A stretch of 64,000 nucleotides of DNA from Planococcus citri (GCF_950023065.1 NC_088677.1:66117469-66181468), one strand, 5' to 3'. Counted from the stretch's first letter, positions 37,213 through 49,044 are shown. Notes: a model not told the origin generated them from the sequence alone. Translations and numbers: made by a program.

Positions 37213-39037
37213 GGTTGCCTGGCATTCTGGAATTTGCCGAAGTTCATGATAGAGCAGTGTTATTAGGGATCTGCGCCAGAATTACGTGAAACTGGATACA
37301 CGTGTGTACCACTTATTGCTTAGCATCGTGCTCGAAGGCGAAATTACGCTCGCGGATTTGGTTTGATTTGCGAGGGTTTGTGGTACGTATTTGAAGTGGT
37401 TGCCTTTGCTGTCATCGAATGTGTTATCGATTGAGGAGTGAAGTTTGATAATTTTTAGGAAGGAGATAGCTGATGCAGCTGTGTTAATTTTTTAGATTTT
37501 AATTTAAAATCGGAGATTCTTTGCGCCCACCGGGGGGAGGAGGGTCAGATCAATTCAATTTTCAATTTCAATCATCAAAAAAAGTTGATTCAATTGTCTT
37601 ATTTTGACCTATTTGTGACGTATTTCATGAAAAAGTTGATAAAAATTACACTCACAACAATAAAATAAAAATTCGTTTATTTTTTGAATCTTTTCGAATT
37701 TTAATTTTTTGGTGATGAGTTCTGCATTTCATCAAGTGAACGGGGTTTTTCAACTTTTTCAACAGATACGTAAAAATAGGGATCAAATGGGTCAACTTAG
37801 GTCAACTTTACCAATCAAAACTGTTTTTCATGTTTTAAATCAAAAAATCACATTTTTTCGCTAGCTTTAAATTTTTTAAATCGACTTTGCGACATGGTAC
37901 CATCCCAATTTTTTAATATGTTGTTCATCATGAAAAGCTGTCCATAATATATTTTTTTCAGAATTTTTGAGAGTCGGAACGATATGAAAACTACGTTTTG
38001 AAACTTTTAGAGCTAATTTTTCATACGAAAAAAAGTGGCAACACTGATTTTTATGATATCACCAAAAAGCCTTTCAAAACCCTTAACTATGGGAAAAAGT
38101 TCCATTTTGGTAGGTATCGCGGTTATCGAGTGATCCACTGCTGAAATGGATGATATTTTAGGTTCACTGAAAACTTTGACACCCCCTGGCTGCCTTTAAA
38201 AATGGGCTAGAGGGCTGCGATTTGCGCCATTGGTCATCCCTTCAAAAGGTCTTTTCATAGGAAAAATTTCAAAAAAATCGCCGAACCCCCTACCACTTCT
38301 TGGTCGAATTGACGTGGAATGACCCTCCGGTCAAATAGATTGCATACCTAAAAATCAAGGCATTCGTGATATTTCAATCAGATAACTATAAAGGCGTGCC
38401 AAACGGAGGGTGGTGTGGAGGGCGAAAAGTTGAAAATTTTTGTGAAAAATTGGGTGAGTTGAAAATAGTCGGGAAATTTTGGAGAATTGGGAAGAAATTG
38501 TGTAAGCAGGGGAAATCAAAGAGTTACCAAAAATCACGAGTTTTCACTTTCTTCTTTAATTACATATTATATAAATTTTCAAAAAACGTGCGAAATTTCA
38601 CTAAAAAATACCAAAAAACACAAAATTTTGTCGTTGAAATTTCCTGTATTGAAAACGATTTTTTGTGTCTCACAAATTGTAAATTTTCGCTCTCGCTTCG
38701 CTAGGGCAAAATCGAAAATATTCTCTTCTTTTTTTAAATTTGGATTTCGGTTTTTTTTTGGTTTAAACATTTTTTAAAAATTGTTTCTTCAAATTAAGGT
38801 ACATATTATTTACATAGAAGAAATCATCCATTATTTAAATAATTTCACCATAGGAGCTGCAATTTTTAAATTTTATTGTTTTTCTGAATAATTTCTAAGG
38901 CATATGTACATCTATTCACTTATTTTAATACTTGAAATGCCTTCGACTCGATTTCCAAATTCATCTCGTCTGATAACGTTGAATTACGAATTGAAGGATT
39001 TGCAATTAAGTTTCTGAATGAAGCCATACGTTAGGCC
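37213..39037. other. Intergenic region, no gene seen
   Basis: It is AT-rich with a few GC-richer stretches (37500-37550 and 38260-38460). Fragments such as GGCAACACTGATTTT (about 38036) resemble pieces near 12836 and 18013 and are likely parts of dispersed repeats. An open frame of 112 codons at 38366-38704 has low-complexity composition. Confidence 0.5.
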
Positions 39038-39295
39038 TTAGAGGCATTTCGTGCCAAGTTTCGGATTACCACACTGGAGGAAATTATCGAAATTAGGTCA
39101 AAAAATGGTAAGATTTTCACTATTTCAAAATTACGTAGTTTTCTCAAATCACTGTCAAAACAACTTACTTACCGGTTTTTTTTTCGGACAACGAATGAGT
39201 CCATTTGGATTTGGTTCACCTGGAGGAATACATATATAACTTACCGCACCAGAAATGTAATAAAGAATCAGAATCAAAACGAGAAAATATTTCAT
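39038..39295 (-). CDS. Small secreted four-cysteine peptide, two exons, 52 aa
   Basis: I do not recognise the family. Exon 1 is 39295-39173 (41 codons) and exon 2 is 39073-39038 (11 codons plus TAA). The donor is GTAAGTAAG and the acceptor CTCCAG, both close to consensus, joined in phase 0 across a 99-bp intron. The N-terminus is a clear signal peptide: Met-Lys followed by FLVLILILYYISGA. The mature part would be about 34-35 residues with four Cys (residues 22, 36, 42, 51; spacing C-x13-C-x5-C-x8-C), many Pro, Gly and Lys, and no acidic residue except one Glu. That suggests a basic, disulfide-stapled secreted peptide. Possible roles are salivary, antimicrobial or signalling; the sequence alone does not decide. 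The intron-exon logic is good, but a gene this short needs transcript support. An unspliced read-through would end after five more codons. Confidence 0.55.
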
Positions 39296-41170
39296 GATAA
39301 CAACTTGATTCAATATAAACTTTTTGAAACAAAAAAAAGGTAATCTTTACGAATTAATTTTAGGAAACATTCAAACAAGAAAAAATTTCTAGGGAAGGAA
39401 TATTATTTAACGAAAAAAATTCTGCTACAAAATTTTGAAACGTTTAAACCACTTATCGAGGATTTGGTAAAATTTTGTACCTATTATTCGAGGTTCAACT
39501 ATTTGTACACGTTATATTTTAGAATTCCATCGTGGTAATTTAATAAGTTAAGTACATACATGCTACAAAAAAATTGTACGTAGATAGCCTGCGTTCTGCA
39601 ATTAAAGTACATACCTAATGGTTTTCTACGAAAAAATAAAAATTCCGAATAATTTAGAAAAATGCCAGAGAAATCAACTTGTGATATCTATAATAGTGTT
39701 GTTATGTTATTTACCTATTTCTTCAATTTGTATAAATTTTGTAGAGCTTTTGCCCTCACTTCGTTCAAGTAGTGATTTTTGCTCGAAAAATTCCGCTAGA
39801 TACCCTTTTGTTTATCTAACTTTAAAGAAAGTCATTCTAAATATCAACCTTTCATTCTATTTCATTTTTTTTTCAAATTTTCATTTTTGTCGTTCTTTTA
39901 ATTTGTTACTTTTTTATATTTTTAGAAAAATTTTCAAGTCCAAAATCACAGAAAATTATTTTAAAAATCAGCCGTTTGTTTTCGTTTATTTGTTTTTATC
40001 ATTTCAATTTTTAAAATTTCTCGAGTCAGATTTGAAAGAAATCATATTTTACGAATCAATGTTTTATTTTGATTTTCCAAATTTAAGTAATTGAAATCCA
40101 AAATTCGAGGGAATAATTCATTTTTAATTTTTTGTGATATTTTATGCTGTTACCTTATATTTTTATTTTAATTCAATTTTTTTAAATTCTGTACTTAATT
40201 GACAAAAATCGTTGAAAAAATATGATTCACTCTAATTGGCTGGAGTTGAAATTTTAGATTTCTAGTTTTTTTTTTCTTTTCAAATGAAGTTTCCATTGGG
40301 ATTTTTTCAAAAAAATAAATACTGAATAATAATTTTCGACTTTTTTTCTCTATTGAGATTTGAGAGTGGGTGTTGTATTTTATACTTTCTTAGAACAGAT
40401 ATGTAGTTTATTAGGTTGATTTATGATTTGATTTGATTCTAACAGGTTTTTAGCATTTTTTGGTACGTTTCTGTTAAATTTCATTGAATTTTCATCAATT
40501 AGTCTTTGGTAATTTTTCATACATTTTTTAAAACATCTTTTTAATCAATTTTTACTAAAGTTTCGCCAATTTTGGAGCTTTATTCCTTTCTTTGAAATAA
40601 TTTGAAAAATGTTGTACGCTGCTTTGGATGCATTTTGTCAATTTTTTTTTGAATTTTTATTTCTTTTTGCTAATTTTACGATATTTTAAAGCCTTTTCTA
40701 GTATTTTTTGCATCTTTTCAACACGTTTTCAAACACTTTTTCATGCATTTTTGTCAAATTTTATTAAATTTTCTTCAAATGTTAGTCATTTAAAGTGTTT
40801 TTAAAGCTTTTGTTTGTGTTTAGAAGAAGTTTAAACGATTTTTTATGCAGTATTTACTCAATTTTATCAAATTTTACTGAAACATTACTTTTTGGCGACG
40901 TTTTTGATTAATATTATCTCATTCAAACTTTTTTTCAAAGTCCATTCTCCATTCAGCACATTTAAACAAAATTTCATTCATACATTTGAGAAAACATTTC
41001 GAAAAAAAAAATGTTTATTATTCGTATAAATCACTAAAAAAAAAAAAATTGAATAAACAAAACAAAATAAACGAGTGGAAAATTTCCAAGAACAGCCACA
41101 TAAATCCTTTGGTCACATTTTATCAGTAGGCTAGTTTGATTGCCTAATGAATTGGAAAAAAAATTGATGA
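39296..41170. other. Intergenic AT-rich region
   Basis: A 158-codon plus-strand frame at 39618-40094 is dominated by Phe, Leu, Ser, Ile and Asn and has no recognisable domain, so I do not call it. From about 40260 to 41090 the sequence is T-rich with TTTTTGAATTTT-type words and looks like decayed low-complexity repeat. Confidence 0.5.
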
Positions 41171-43784
41171 TTACTGAACAGGTTGACATTTCAACCAAAT
41201 ACCCCCTTTCACATTCACATTGCCAATAGATGGTGCATATTCCAAAGGTGTTATAGTTTTCGAGGACACTTCGAATGAGAAATCTTTCAATAAATAAATA
41301 ATTCCCACGATTATTTGCATTCTGGCGAATCTTTCGGCTGCATCAACAAAAAAAAAGCACACAGATAGGTATAATTTAAATCAATAAAGTCGAATACCAG
41401 CAAAAAAGATACCAACCTATGCACATTCGTGGACCTTCTCCAAATGGTAAGTAGGCATGGTGAGGCCTTTTAGAAATCGCTTCTTTGGTGAAATGTTCGG
41501 GGTAAAAATCTAGTGGTTTTTCGTAATATTTACTATCACAGTGTAATCCTAAAGTTGATATGAAAACTGGAGTTCCTTCTTTGATTATGGCTTCTGAATC
41601 TGGGATTTTATAGTTCTCGCCACATTTACGAATCAAGATTGGTGCTGGAGGGTATTTTCTCAGTATTTCTGAAAGAATAATTTTGAATTAGTATTTAAAG
41701 TGTTGATTTTAAACGTGCTGTTTTGTAAACTATTGTAAGTAATGGGGAGTTGAATACCTGCTATGATCATTTCCAAATAGGGCATTTTTCTCATCATCTC
41801 GTAACTAATTTCGCCACCATTTTCCTCAATCGTTGATAATATTTCCTGTCGAAGTTTCTCTTGAATATCTAAATTACTACCTAGCTCGAATAACATGAAC
41901 ATCAGAGCTGTGGAAGTTGTATCGAAGCCAGCGACGAAAAATAATAAACATTGAGCTGCCATTACTTCTGGAGTAATTTCTAAACATAGAATTTGAAATA
42001 TAACGAAAACCCATAAATACTCGACGAACTCGATCATACTAGTTTTAATAATTCGGAATTCATTTATACGAATATTTGCATTACCTGCGTCATGTTTCAC
42101 GTGTTTCTCGCCGATTTGAGACATAAACTTGGCTAAATCAGCTTCCCCTTGTTCTTTTATTTTTTCCATATCTGTTTGATTCTTCAGGGAGATTAGAATG
42201 TCGAGGAAGTCGCCTCGAGTGACGTTGTTTTCTTCGCGATTTTTCACCATGTCTTCGACTATTTTCATGAAAAAGTTATGCACTGGTTTTTCGAGGAATT
42301 CCAAGCGGAGTGCTTTTATATAAGAAGCTGGCATGTGTGGGAAGTATGTTCTTATGATGGTTTGCCACCTGCACATAGAAAAAAGATATTAATCTGATTT
42401 GTTTCGAAATAATTTTATGGCGATGAAACAATGACCATAACTTGAAAAATTTTGAAAAAATTATCAGTGATAGAAAGCACACCGAAAGACGTAAAAATGA
42501 TTTTCTTGACCTTTTTCCCGAAATTTGGACCACCTTCTCGAGGATTTGAATTTTTCAAATTAGATTTTAAGGTCGTTGTTGAGGTCAAAAAAATTTGAAA
42601 AAATTCAGGGTCATTGCTCTCCAATACCTCTACCTTCACACCAAATTTCGAGTCAATCGGTTGGAAACAGCCTGAAATGGCGTAAAACTTTAGAAAAAAA
42701 AAACATTTTGTGAGATATCGATCGCCCTTCCCCCTCCCTCCTCCTTAGGATGTGGATGGAAAACTGCTATATAATGTTATAGAGGTATCATTCATTCGTT
42801 GCGTCGTAATAAGCACATCGACTCATTATACTTTTTTCGACTTCGTGTATATAAATACTGCCCACCTAAATTATTCTTATAATTGACCTTGTCACGATAC
42901 CTATTTTTTTTCATCATGCCTCATCTACCGTCGCGTCGACCCTACTCGTGTATCGAATGACGTAGATATGCATCGCATTCACAACATGTAATTATAATGC
43001 ATGCTAAAAGAGTATTAGGTTTCATTAGATTTACCTAAATTTAAAAATACGATCGCACATCCTTCTAAACTCAGAATCAGGTTCTTGTAGAGAATTCGTA
43101 TCGATACCGAAAGCACAGCTGCCTATGATATCTGTGGTCAATCTAGCGCATAGATCTTTAACGTCGAAATCTGAACCATTTTGCGAATATTTCATCAGTA
43201 CTGGTTTTAATCCTTCAGCGCAGGATTTTATTAGAGGAAACATCATTTTCATTTTTCCACTAGTAAATGTGCCGGTCAATTTAATGCGTAGGTTTTTCCA
43301 TTCGTCTCCTAGGTCATTCAAAAAGGGGCTAGTGAAAGTAAAATTGTTATTTAAAAATTGATGCTTTTTCTAGTACGAAGGAGGTAATCTTATTAATTAA
43401 GAAGATCTTACCTTGCATGTTGAATAAATGATAGGCCAATGGTTCGACTTCTTTTACAACTGTAAATCCACGATTTTGAAAATACCCGAAATCTTTCACC
43501 AGTATGGTTTTTATCAGCTCAGGATCCCTGATCAGGACAGTAGGTTTTTGAAAAGTATACACTCCACCGAATCTGTGAGGGTCTAGTTTCTGATGCATTT
43601 GATTGAACCCTTCCCATGCCGATATTCTCATGAATATTACATCTTTCATGTTACCGAATAACCAATGTGGTTCAATGTATGGAATTCCATATTGGTGGAA
43701 AAATTGATACGATTTTTTGATATACCAGTAAAAGTATAAAAATACGGTTATCAAACTGATGAATAAAGTTGTAAACAAAAACAT
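41171..43784 (-). CDS. Cytochrome P450, CYP3 clan (CYP6-like), CYP-6, 523 aa
   Basis: Exons in coding order: 43784-43412, 43308-43035, 42368-42085, 41979-41758, 41668-41417, 41337-41171; in frame, 523 aa. The start is the ATG at 43784; in-frame sequence upstream of it has no ATG. There are six exons because an extra intron cuts just before the helix C motif (LFNMQ then GDEWKNLR); only CYP-7 shares it. Motifs: hydrophobic anchor with aromatic residues, helix C WKNLR, I-helix AGFDTTST (Thr about 331), K-helix EILR (385-388), FYPEHF, and heme signature FGEGPRMCIA (Cys 467, split codon giving Ala 469). The final intron is short (79 bp). All catalytic residues are present. The 667-bp intron 2 (42369-43034) is the largest of the gene. 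Closest relative in the window is CYP-7 (shared CIAERFARMQIIVG after the heme). Confidence 0.94.
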
Positions 43785-44102
43785 AGCGATCGAAGGTTTT
43801 ATAGTGTTGTTTGAAAGCACGACTGGTGTTTACTGTCGGTACGTTGGTGATACTTGAAACCCTCGCGTCATTAATTTGTTGAAGCGGAATCGCGTAATGT
43901 GGGTGGGAGATTAGAAGTGTTTCAAGGTACAGATAGTTCTGCTCGTGTGTGAATTTTTTCGCAGAAAACTAAAGTTACCTAAAAATTGATGGTAGTTGTA
44001 CGGTATATACTTGAAAATACAAATTTTAAAATCGAGTACATTATTAGAATATTTTTGAAAAATTGAAATAAGTAATAAAAATTAAGCGTAAGGATAAAAA
44101 AA
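43785..44102. promoter_or_regulatory. 318-bp spacer with CYP-6 promoter
   Basis: This is the tightest spacing between P450s of the array apart from CYP-3/CYP-4. A TGACGC on the coding strand lies about 82 bp upstream of the CYP-6 ATG. The 3' untranslated region of CYP-7 must also lie here. No certain TATA box or polyadenylation signal. Confidence 0.35.
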
Positions 44103-47100
44103 TCAAGATTGCCATGGTCGACATTTCATCCAAACTCCGCCTTTCACCGCTAGTCCTGCGGCAGATGGTGTAACTTGTAAAGGCAATGTTGTTTTGGGTG
44201 ATAACTCAAAGGCGAAATCTTTCAATAAATGAACTGCTCCTACAATTATCTGCATTCTTGCGAATCGTTCTGCTATAAAAATAGAAGAATATCAATTTAA
44301 ATTAGTATGTATGATTGGTACATACTTTGTATAGAACTTCTTTCAAGATGAAGAAGCATGAATGCCAGCCTTTTGAGACATTTTAATAATTTGACGGATG
44401 AAATGTTCAATATTTTCGTGTTCTTGAATAATGTAGACTGGATTCCATTTACAAATTGTCTAATTGCAAAGAAATTGATGCTTTGCCCAGACCTCATTTT
44501 GGGAAATGAAGGCCTATTAATTTCACGTCTCAGTTATCTTTTGCAACCGTTTGTTTTTCATTTTCAATTTCGGTGTTTTTACTTTCCTTTTCCTTTCTAA
44601 ATTTGGGTCCAAATTTACCGAAAAACATGAAAAATTAATTTTTAAAAATGGAAATCCACGTCAAAAATCAAAATTATCTGCAACTCGCTTTATCAAAATT
44701 TTTTAGTTATTTATCAAAACTTCCAAGTGATTAAAATGCCAAAAATTGTCAAAAAGTCTCATTTCTTGCTAAAAATGACTGAAAAGTTAGATTTTTCTGT
44801 CAAAAATTATCAAAAATCATAGCTTTCATGCAAACGACTCCAAAAATTGCCATAAAAATACTGATGTTTTTTGCTGAAATTGTTAAAATCTTATTTTTTA
44901 AAATTAAATGCCAAAAAGTCTTGCTTTGCTGCTGAAAGTTGCAAAATGATTTCTCTTTTTGGTCAAAAATTTGGAAGATATTTTTTGGCCGTAATAATTG
45001 CCAAAAAGTCTTACTTTTTGTTGAAATTATCATAATTTTTTATTAAATATTGTAATTTGGGTGTTCGTTTTTCGGTAACTTTATTTTTTTTTTACATTCT
45101 CAATTGAAAATTTTCTGGCTTTTTTCTTGTTTTTTTCCACATTAAAATATTTTTCTTCTATTTTGGTGAGTTTTTTTGTTTAGGTACGTTCTGTTTTGAA
45201 CTTTTCTGATTGCCAAAGTTGTTTTTTTTTGTGAAAGATTGGTTACGACCCCTGGATTTACTCCAAACCAGTAATTTAAATAATAAATTAATATAACCAA
45301 ATTTCCAATACCTTTTTCTAATATTACAAGTCATTTACCTGGAATTACCAGTTATCAGAAATAACTAGCTATTTATCAAAAATTACCAGTAATTTACCAG
45401 AAATTACCAGAAATTTACCAGAAATTACCAGTAATTTACCAGAAATTACCAGTAATTTACCAGAAATTACCAGTAATTTACCAGAAATTACCAGTAATGT
45501 ACCAGAAATTACCAGTAATGTACCAGAAATTACCAGTAATTTACCAGAAATTACCAGTAATTTACCAGAAATTACCAGAAATTTACCAGAAATTACCAGA
45601 AATTTACCAGAAATTACCAGTAATTTACCAGAAATTACCAGTAATGTACCAGAAATTACCAGTAATGTACCAGAAATTACCTGTAATTTACCAGAAATTA
45701 CCTGTAATTTACCAGAAATTACCTGTAATTACTAGTAATTTACCAGAAATTACCAGTAATTTACCAGAAATTACCAGTAATTTACCAAAAATTTTCAGTT
45801 GTTTACTAAAAATGACCAGTAATTTACTAAAAATAACGGGTAATAATTACTTGTAACTTATGAAAAATTACCTGTAATTCATCAAAAAAGTACCAGTAAT
45901 TTACCGAAAAGTACATTTACCAAGAATTACCAGTAATTTACCAAAAATTGTCAATAAATTGCCCCTAATTACCAGTAATTTACCAAAAATTACCCGTAAT
46001 TTACCAAAAATTACCCGTAATTTACCAAAAATTACCCGTAATTTACCAAAAATTACCCGTAATTAACGAAAAATTATCAATAATTTACCAAAAATTAACA
46101 GTAATTAATCAAAAATTACCAATACTAAAATTTACCAAAAACTACTGTTTTTTCACAGAAATTGACCAAAATTACCAGATGCTCAAGTATATTTTTAGTA
46201 ATTTACCAAAAATTGGCAGTCATTTGCCAAAATTTACTATTAGGTTACCGAAAATTGTTGGATAGATTCTAGAGTGAAAAAAATCATGATTTTTTTTCAA
46301 ACATTTTTGATTTTTGAAGACTCATATCTCTCCTCCAGGGGCACCTTAGGAGCTGAAATTTTTTTTGAGTGCCTTCAACTTAAAATTACGATCTCTGCTG
46401 AATTTTGTCAAAATCCTATGTTTTTTTTTGCGATTCGCCCTTCGGGAATGCCATCTCTTCCTCTCCCTCTCTTCAGTTGCGCTGGTAATTGGTGAGTTCA
46501 ATTTTTTAGAGCCTCTTTCTTCACCATAATCTTCAATAGTGCTCGTGGCAAACCGATGGTGTTCTTCTTAATTATTGTTAGTTTGGTGGTTTTTAAAAAA
46601 AAATATGGAAAAACACAGATCAGTGTTAAAACCTTGATAAAATTGAGAAGAAATAATCCAGCAGCACATCTTTGAGAATTTTGAATTTTCCTCATTTTTT
46701 CAGAGAAAATTTTGGCATGAAAATTTTTGTTTGCGCGGTGAACATTTCTGTGCATTTTTGTCATTTTTTAACCACCTTTATTTTTGTAAACTCGGATTTT
46801 TTCAAATTCTAGATTTTTTATACCAACAGGTGTTTATGGGACTTATTTTCCAAAAATCTTTTTGAGAAATTCTTTGTAAATACGTTGACATTTCATCCGT
46901 CATGTTGTCATTGGATTGCCTATAAGAGCCGAGCATTAATCAATTAAACGTACCAATACAAACTCGAGGACCTTCGCCAAACGGCAAATAAGCGTAATGA
47001 GGTCTTTTAGATATTGCTTCTTTGGTGAAATGTTCAGGATAGAAATCATCCGGTCTCTCGTAATATTTCGAATCCGCATTGAAACCCATTAAAGGTATTA

Positions 47101-49044
47101 CAATCGACGTTCCTTTTTTAATAACAACTTCGGAATCTGGTATTTTATAATTTTCGGTGCATAAACGAAGCAGGATCGGCCCAAGAGGATATTTTCGTAA
47201 TGTTTCTTGAGTTATATGAAATGCAAACGAATATACAACATGAAACTTTACACGCATTGGAGTGCAGTTATGTGTATTTAGTACGTATGATATCTATACC
47301 TGCGATGACCATTTCTAAATATGGCAGTTTTCTCATCATTTCATAAGTCATTTCACCGTTATTACTTTCGAGCGTTGATAATATCTCTTCTCTGAGTTTA
47401 TTTTGAATATCAGGGTGTTGGGTTAGTTCGAATAGCAAAAACATTAGCGCATTTGACGCACCTTCGAATCCTCCGATGAAGAATAAGAAACATTGAGCTG
47501 CTATTAATTCTGGTGTCATTTCTGTAAAAATTAAAAAAAACTCTTAATCGCGATCCTTGTAATGTTCAGTAAGTTTTATCAGCGTGGTTTTCTTACCAAC
47601 GTCATTTTTAACGCATTTTTCGCCTATTTGAGACATAAATTTCTCCAAATCTGCGTCCTCGTGTTGGTCTTTGAGCTTTTCGAGTTCTTTATGGTTTTTC
47701 ATGGCGATAAGTAAGTCGAGAAAATCGCCTCTTGTGATGTTATTTTCTTCTCTGTATTTAACCATGTCTTTGACGGTGTTTATAAAATAATCATTGATTT
47801 CCTGGGGAAACAAATATAATCCGAAGAGTTTTATGTATTTGGCGGATAGGCTAGGAAAGAAAATGCGGACAAGCGGTTTCCATCTGCGAATCAAAAATTT
47901 GATTAAAAATTAAAATTTAAGAGCTTTTTAAGGAAAAATAAAAAAATAAATAAAACTATTGAAACTGGCAGCCTTCAATGCTAGAATGGGTACAGAGAAA
48001 ACGCGATAAAATTACAGAATATATAAAATTTTTTTGTCAAAGTGACGCAGCTCAGTTAAATTTCAACGGTATTAAAATAAATTGCAGGGTATTCGTTTTC
48101 TATACCATTGTTGCAAGTGTTAGCGATGTAGGCAGTGGAGTTAATTAAGACCTTGAGATCACGAGGCGATCGTGCCAGACACAATTGAAAGTTTAAAATT
48201 ACGTTCAGGCAGTGTAAATACGTATTTACCTCGTCTGAAACACAGTTCTTCCCATTTTCCTGAATTCCGATTCGGGATTTTGCAAACTGTGAGTGTCTAT
48301 TCCAAAAGCACAGGTACCTATCACATCTGTCGTGTATCTTGCACAGAAGTCTTTCACATCGAAAGTTTCATCGTCTGAAAAATACTTCGTCAGAACTGGA
48401 TTCATATCGTAAGAGCATTTTTTCAGCAACGGGAACATCATTTTCATTTTTCCGCTGGTGAATGTGCTGGTCAGCTTGATTCGTAAATTTTTCCATTCTT
48501 CTCCTATATCGAAATAACATTAATAGATAAATTAATTAGTGTTCATATAATTGAGGTCTAAATAAAAATCAGTACCCTCAGAGAAAAGTTGTGTGATCAA
48601 ATAATGCTTTTAAAATGTTGATAGGTATGTCTAAAATATTGACTCAACTTCATGTAAAATTACACCCTTACCTGGCAAATTAGCTAAATTATTAGCCAAC
48701 GGTTCGATTTCTTTATGAATAGTAAATCCACGATCGTGAAAATGAGCGAAATCTTTTACCAAAATAGTCTTGACTAGATCCGGATCATTTATCATAATCT
48801 GAGGTTGATGTAGATTATAAATTCCGACAAATTTGTACGATTTAAGCCTCTCGTATCGTTCGAGGTATAAGTCCAAGAAGGTCTTACGCTTCAACAGTAC
48901 ATCTTTCATGCTACCGAAAAACGAATGATCTTTATCCCACGGAATACCGCATTGATCGAAAAATTCGAAAGATTTCTTAAAAAACCAATAAAGGTATAAA
49001 AATACTGTTGTTAGGAGTAAAAATAATGTCGCAAACAAATACAT
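44103..49044 (-). CDS. Cytochrome P450, CYP3 clan, CYP-7, 525 aa, I-helix Thr replaced by Gly
   Basis: Exons in coding order: 49044-48672, 48503-48230, 47883-47597, 47521-47300, 47205-46954, 44272-44103; in frame, 525 aa. The last exon is only 170 nt, lies 2.68 kb away across a minisatellite, and ends in WMKCRPWQS. The acceptor before exon 5 is CTCAAG, an AAG type unlike the CAG or TAG of the others. Motifs: N-terminal anchor, helix C WKNLR, I-helix GGFEGASN (Gly about 332 where Thr is expected), K-helix ETLR (386-389), FYPEHF, and heme signature FGEGPRVCIA (Cys 468, Ala 470 from a split codon). Gene plan and exon lengths match CYP-6 almost exactly (373, 274, 287 against 284, 222, 252), so the two are tandem duplicates. 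The sister keeps Thr, so the loss happened in this copy after duplication. It is divergent from the ABCC gene, with 4.5 kb between the starts. Confidence 0.88.
44680..45060. repeat. Degenerate CAAAAATTG-type low-complexity repeat
   Basis: Words such as TGCCAAAAATTGTCAAAAAG and TCTTACTTTTTGTTGAAATT recur with a loose period of about 45-60 bases. This is the same type of sequence as at 4080-5400 and 51180-51980. It lies in the last intron of CYP-7, next to the minisatellite. Confidence 0.5.
45340..46230. repeat. Minisatellite, 21-bp unit made of two ~10-bp halves
   Basis: The unit is ACCAGTAATTT plus ACCAGAAATT; about 20 nearly identical units lie between 45375 and 45800, and the edges out to about 46230 are diverged (ACCCGTAATTT, ACCAAAAATT). 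Because 21 is divisible by three, one strand has an artificial open frame of 7-residue repeats (YQKLPVI and YQKLPE types) with no sign of being a gene. It lies in the last intron of CYP-7. Confidence 0.95.

Noticed and set aside
39618..40094. 158-codon plus-strand frame as a membrane protein
   Set aside because: The hydrophobicity comes from AT-rich sequence (Phe, Leu, Ile, Asn, Lys codons); no domain and a neighbourhood of low-complexity DNA.
43309..43330. CYP-6 exon 2 starting upstream with PFLNDLG
   Set aside because: That reading needs an acceptor in the wrong phase. The TAG acceptor at 43309 gives GDEWKNLR, which matches all other P450s in the window.
45497..45856. 119-codon frame of YQKLPV repeats as a repeat protein gene
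   Set aside because: It is the translation of a 21-bp minisatellite inside an intron, without promoter, signal or diverged ends typical of coding repeats.
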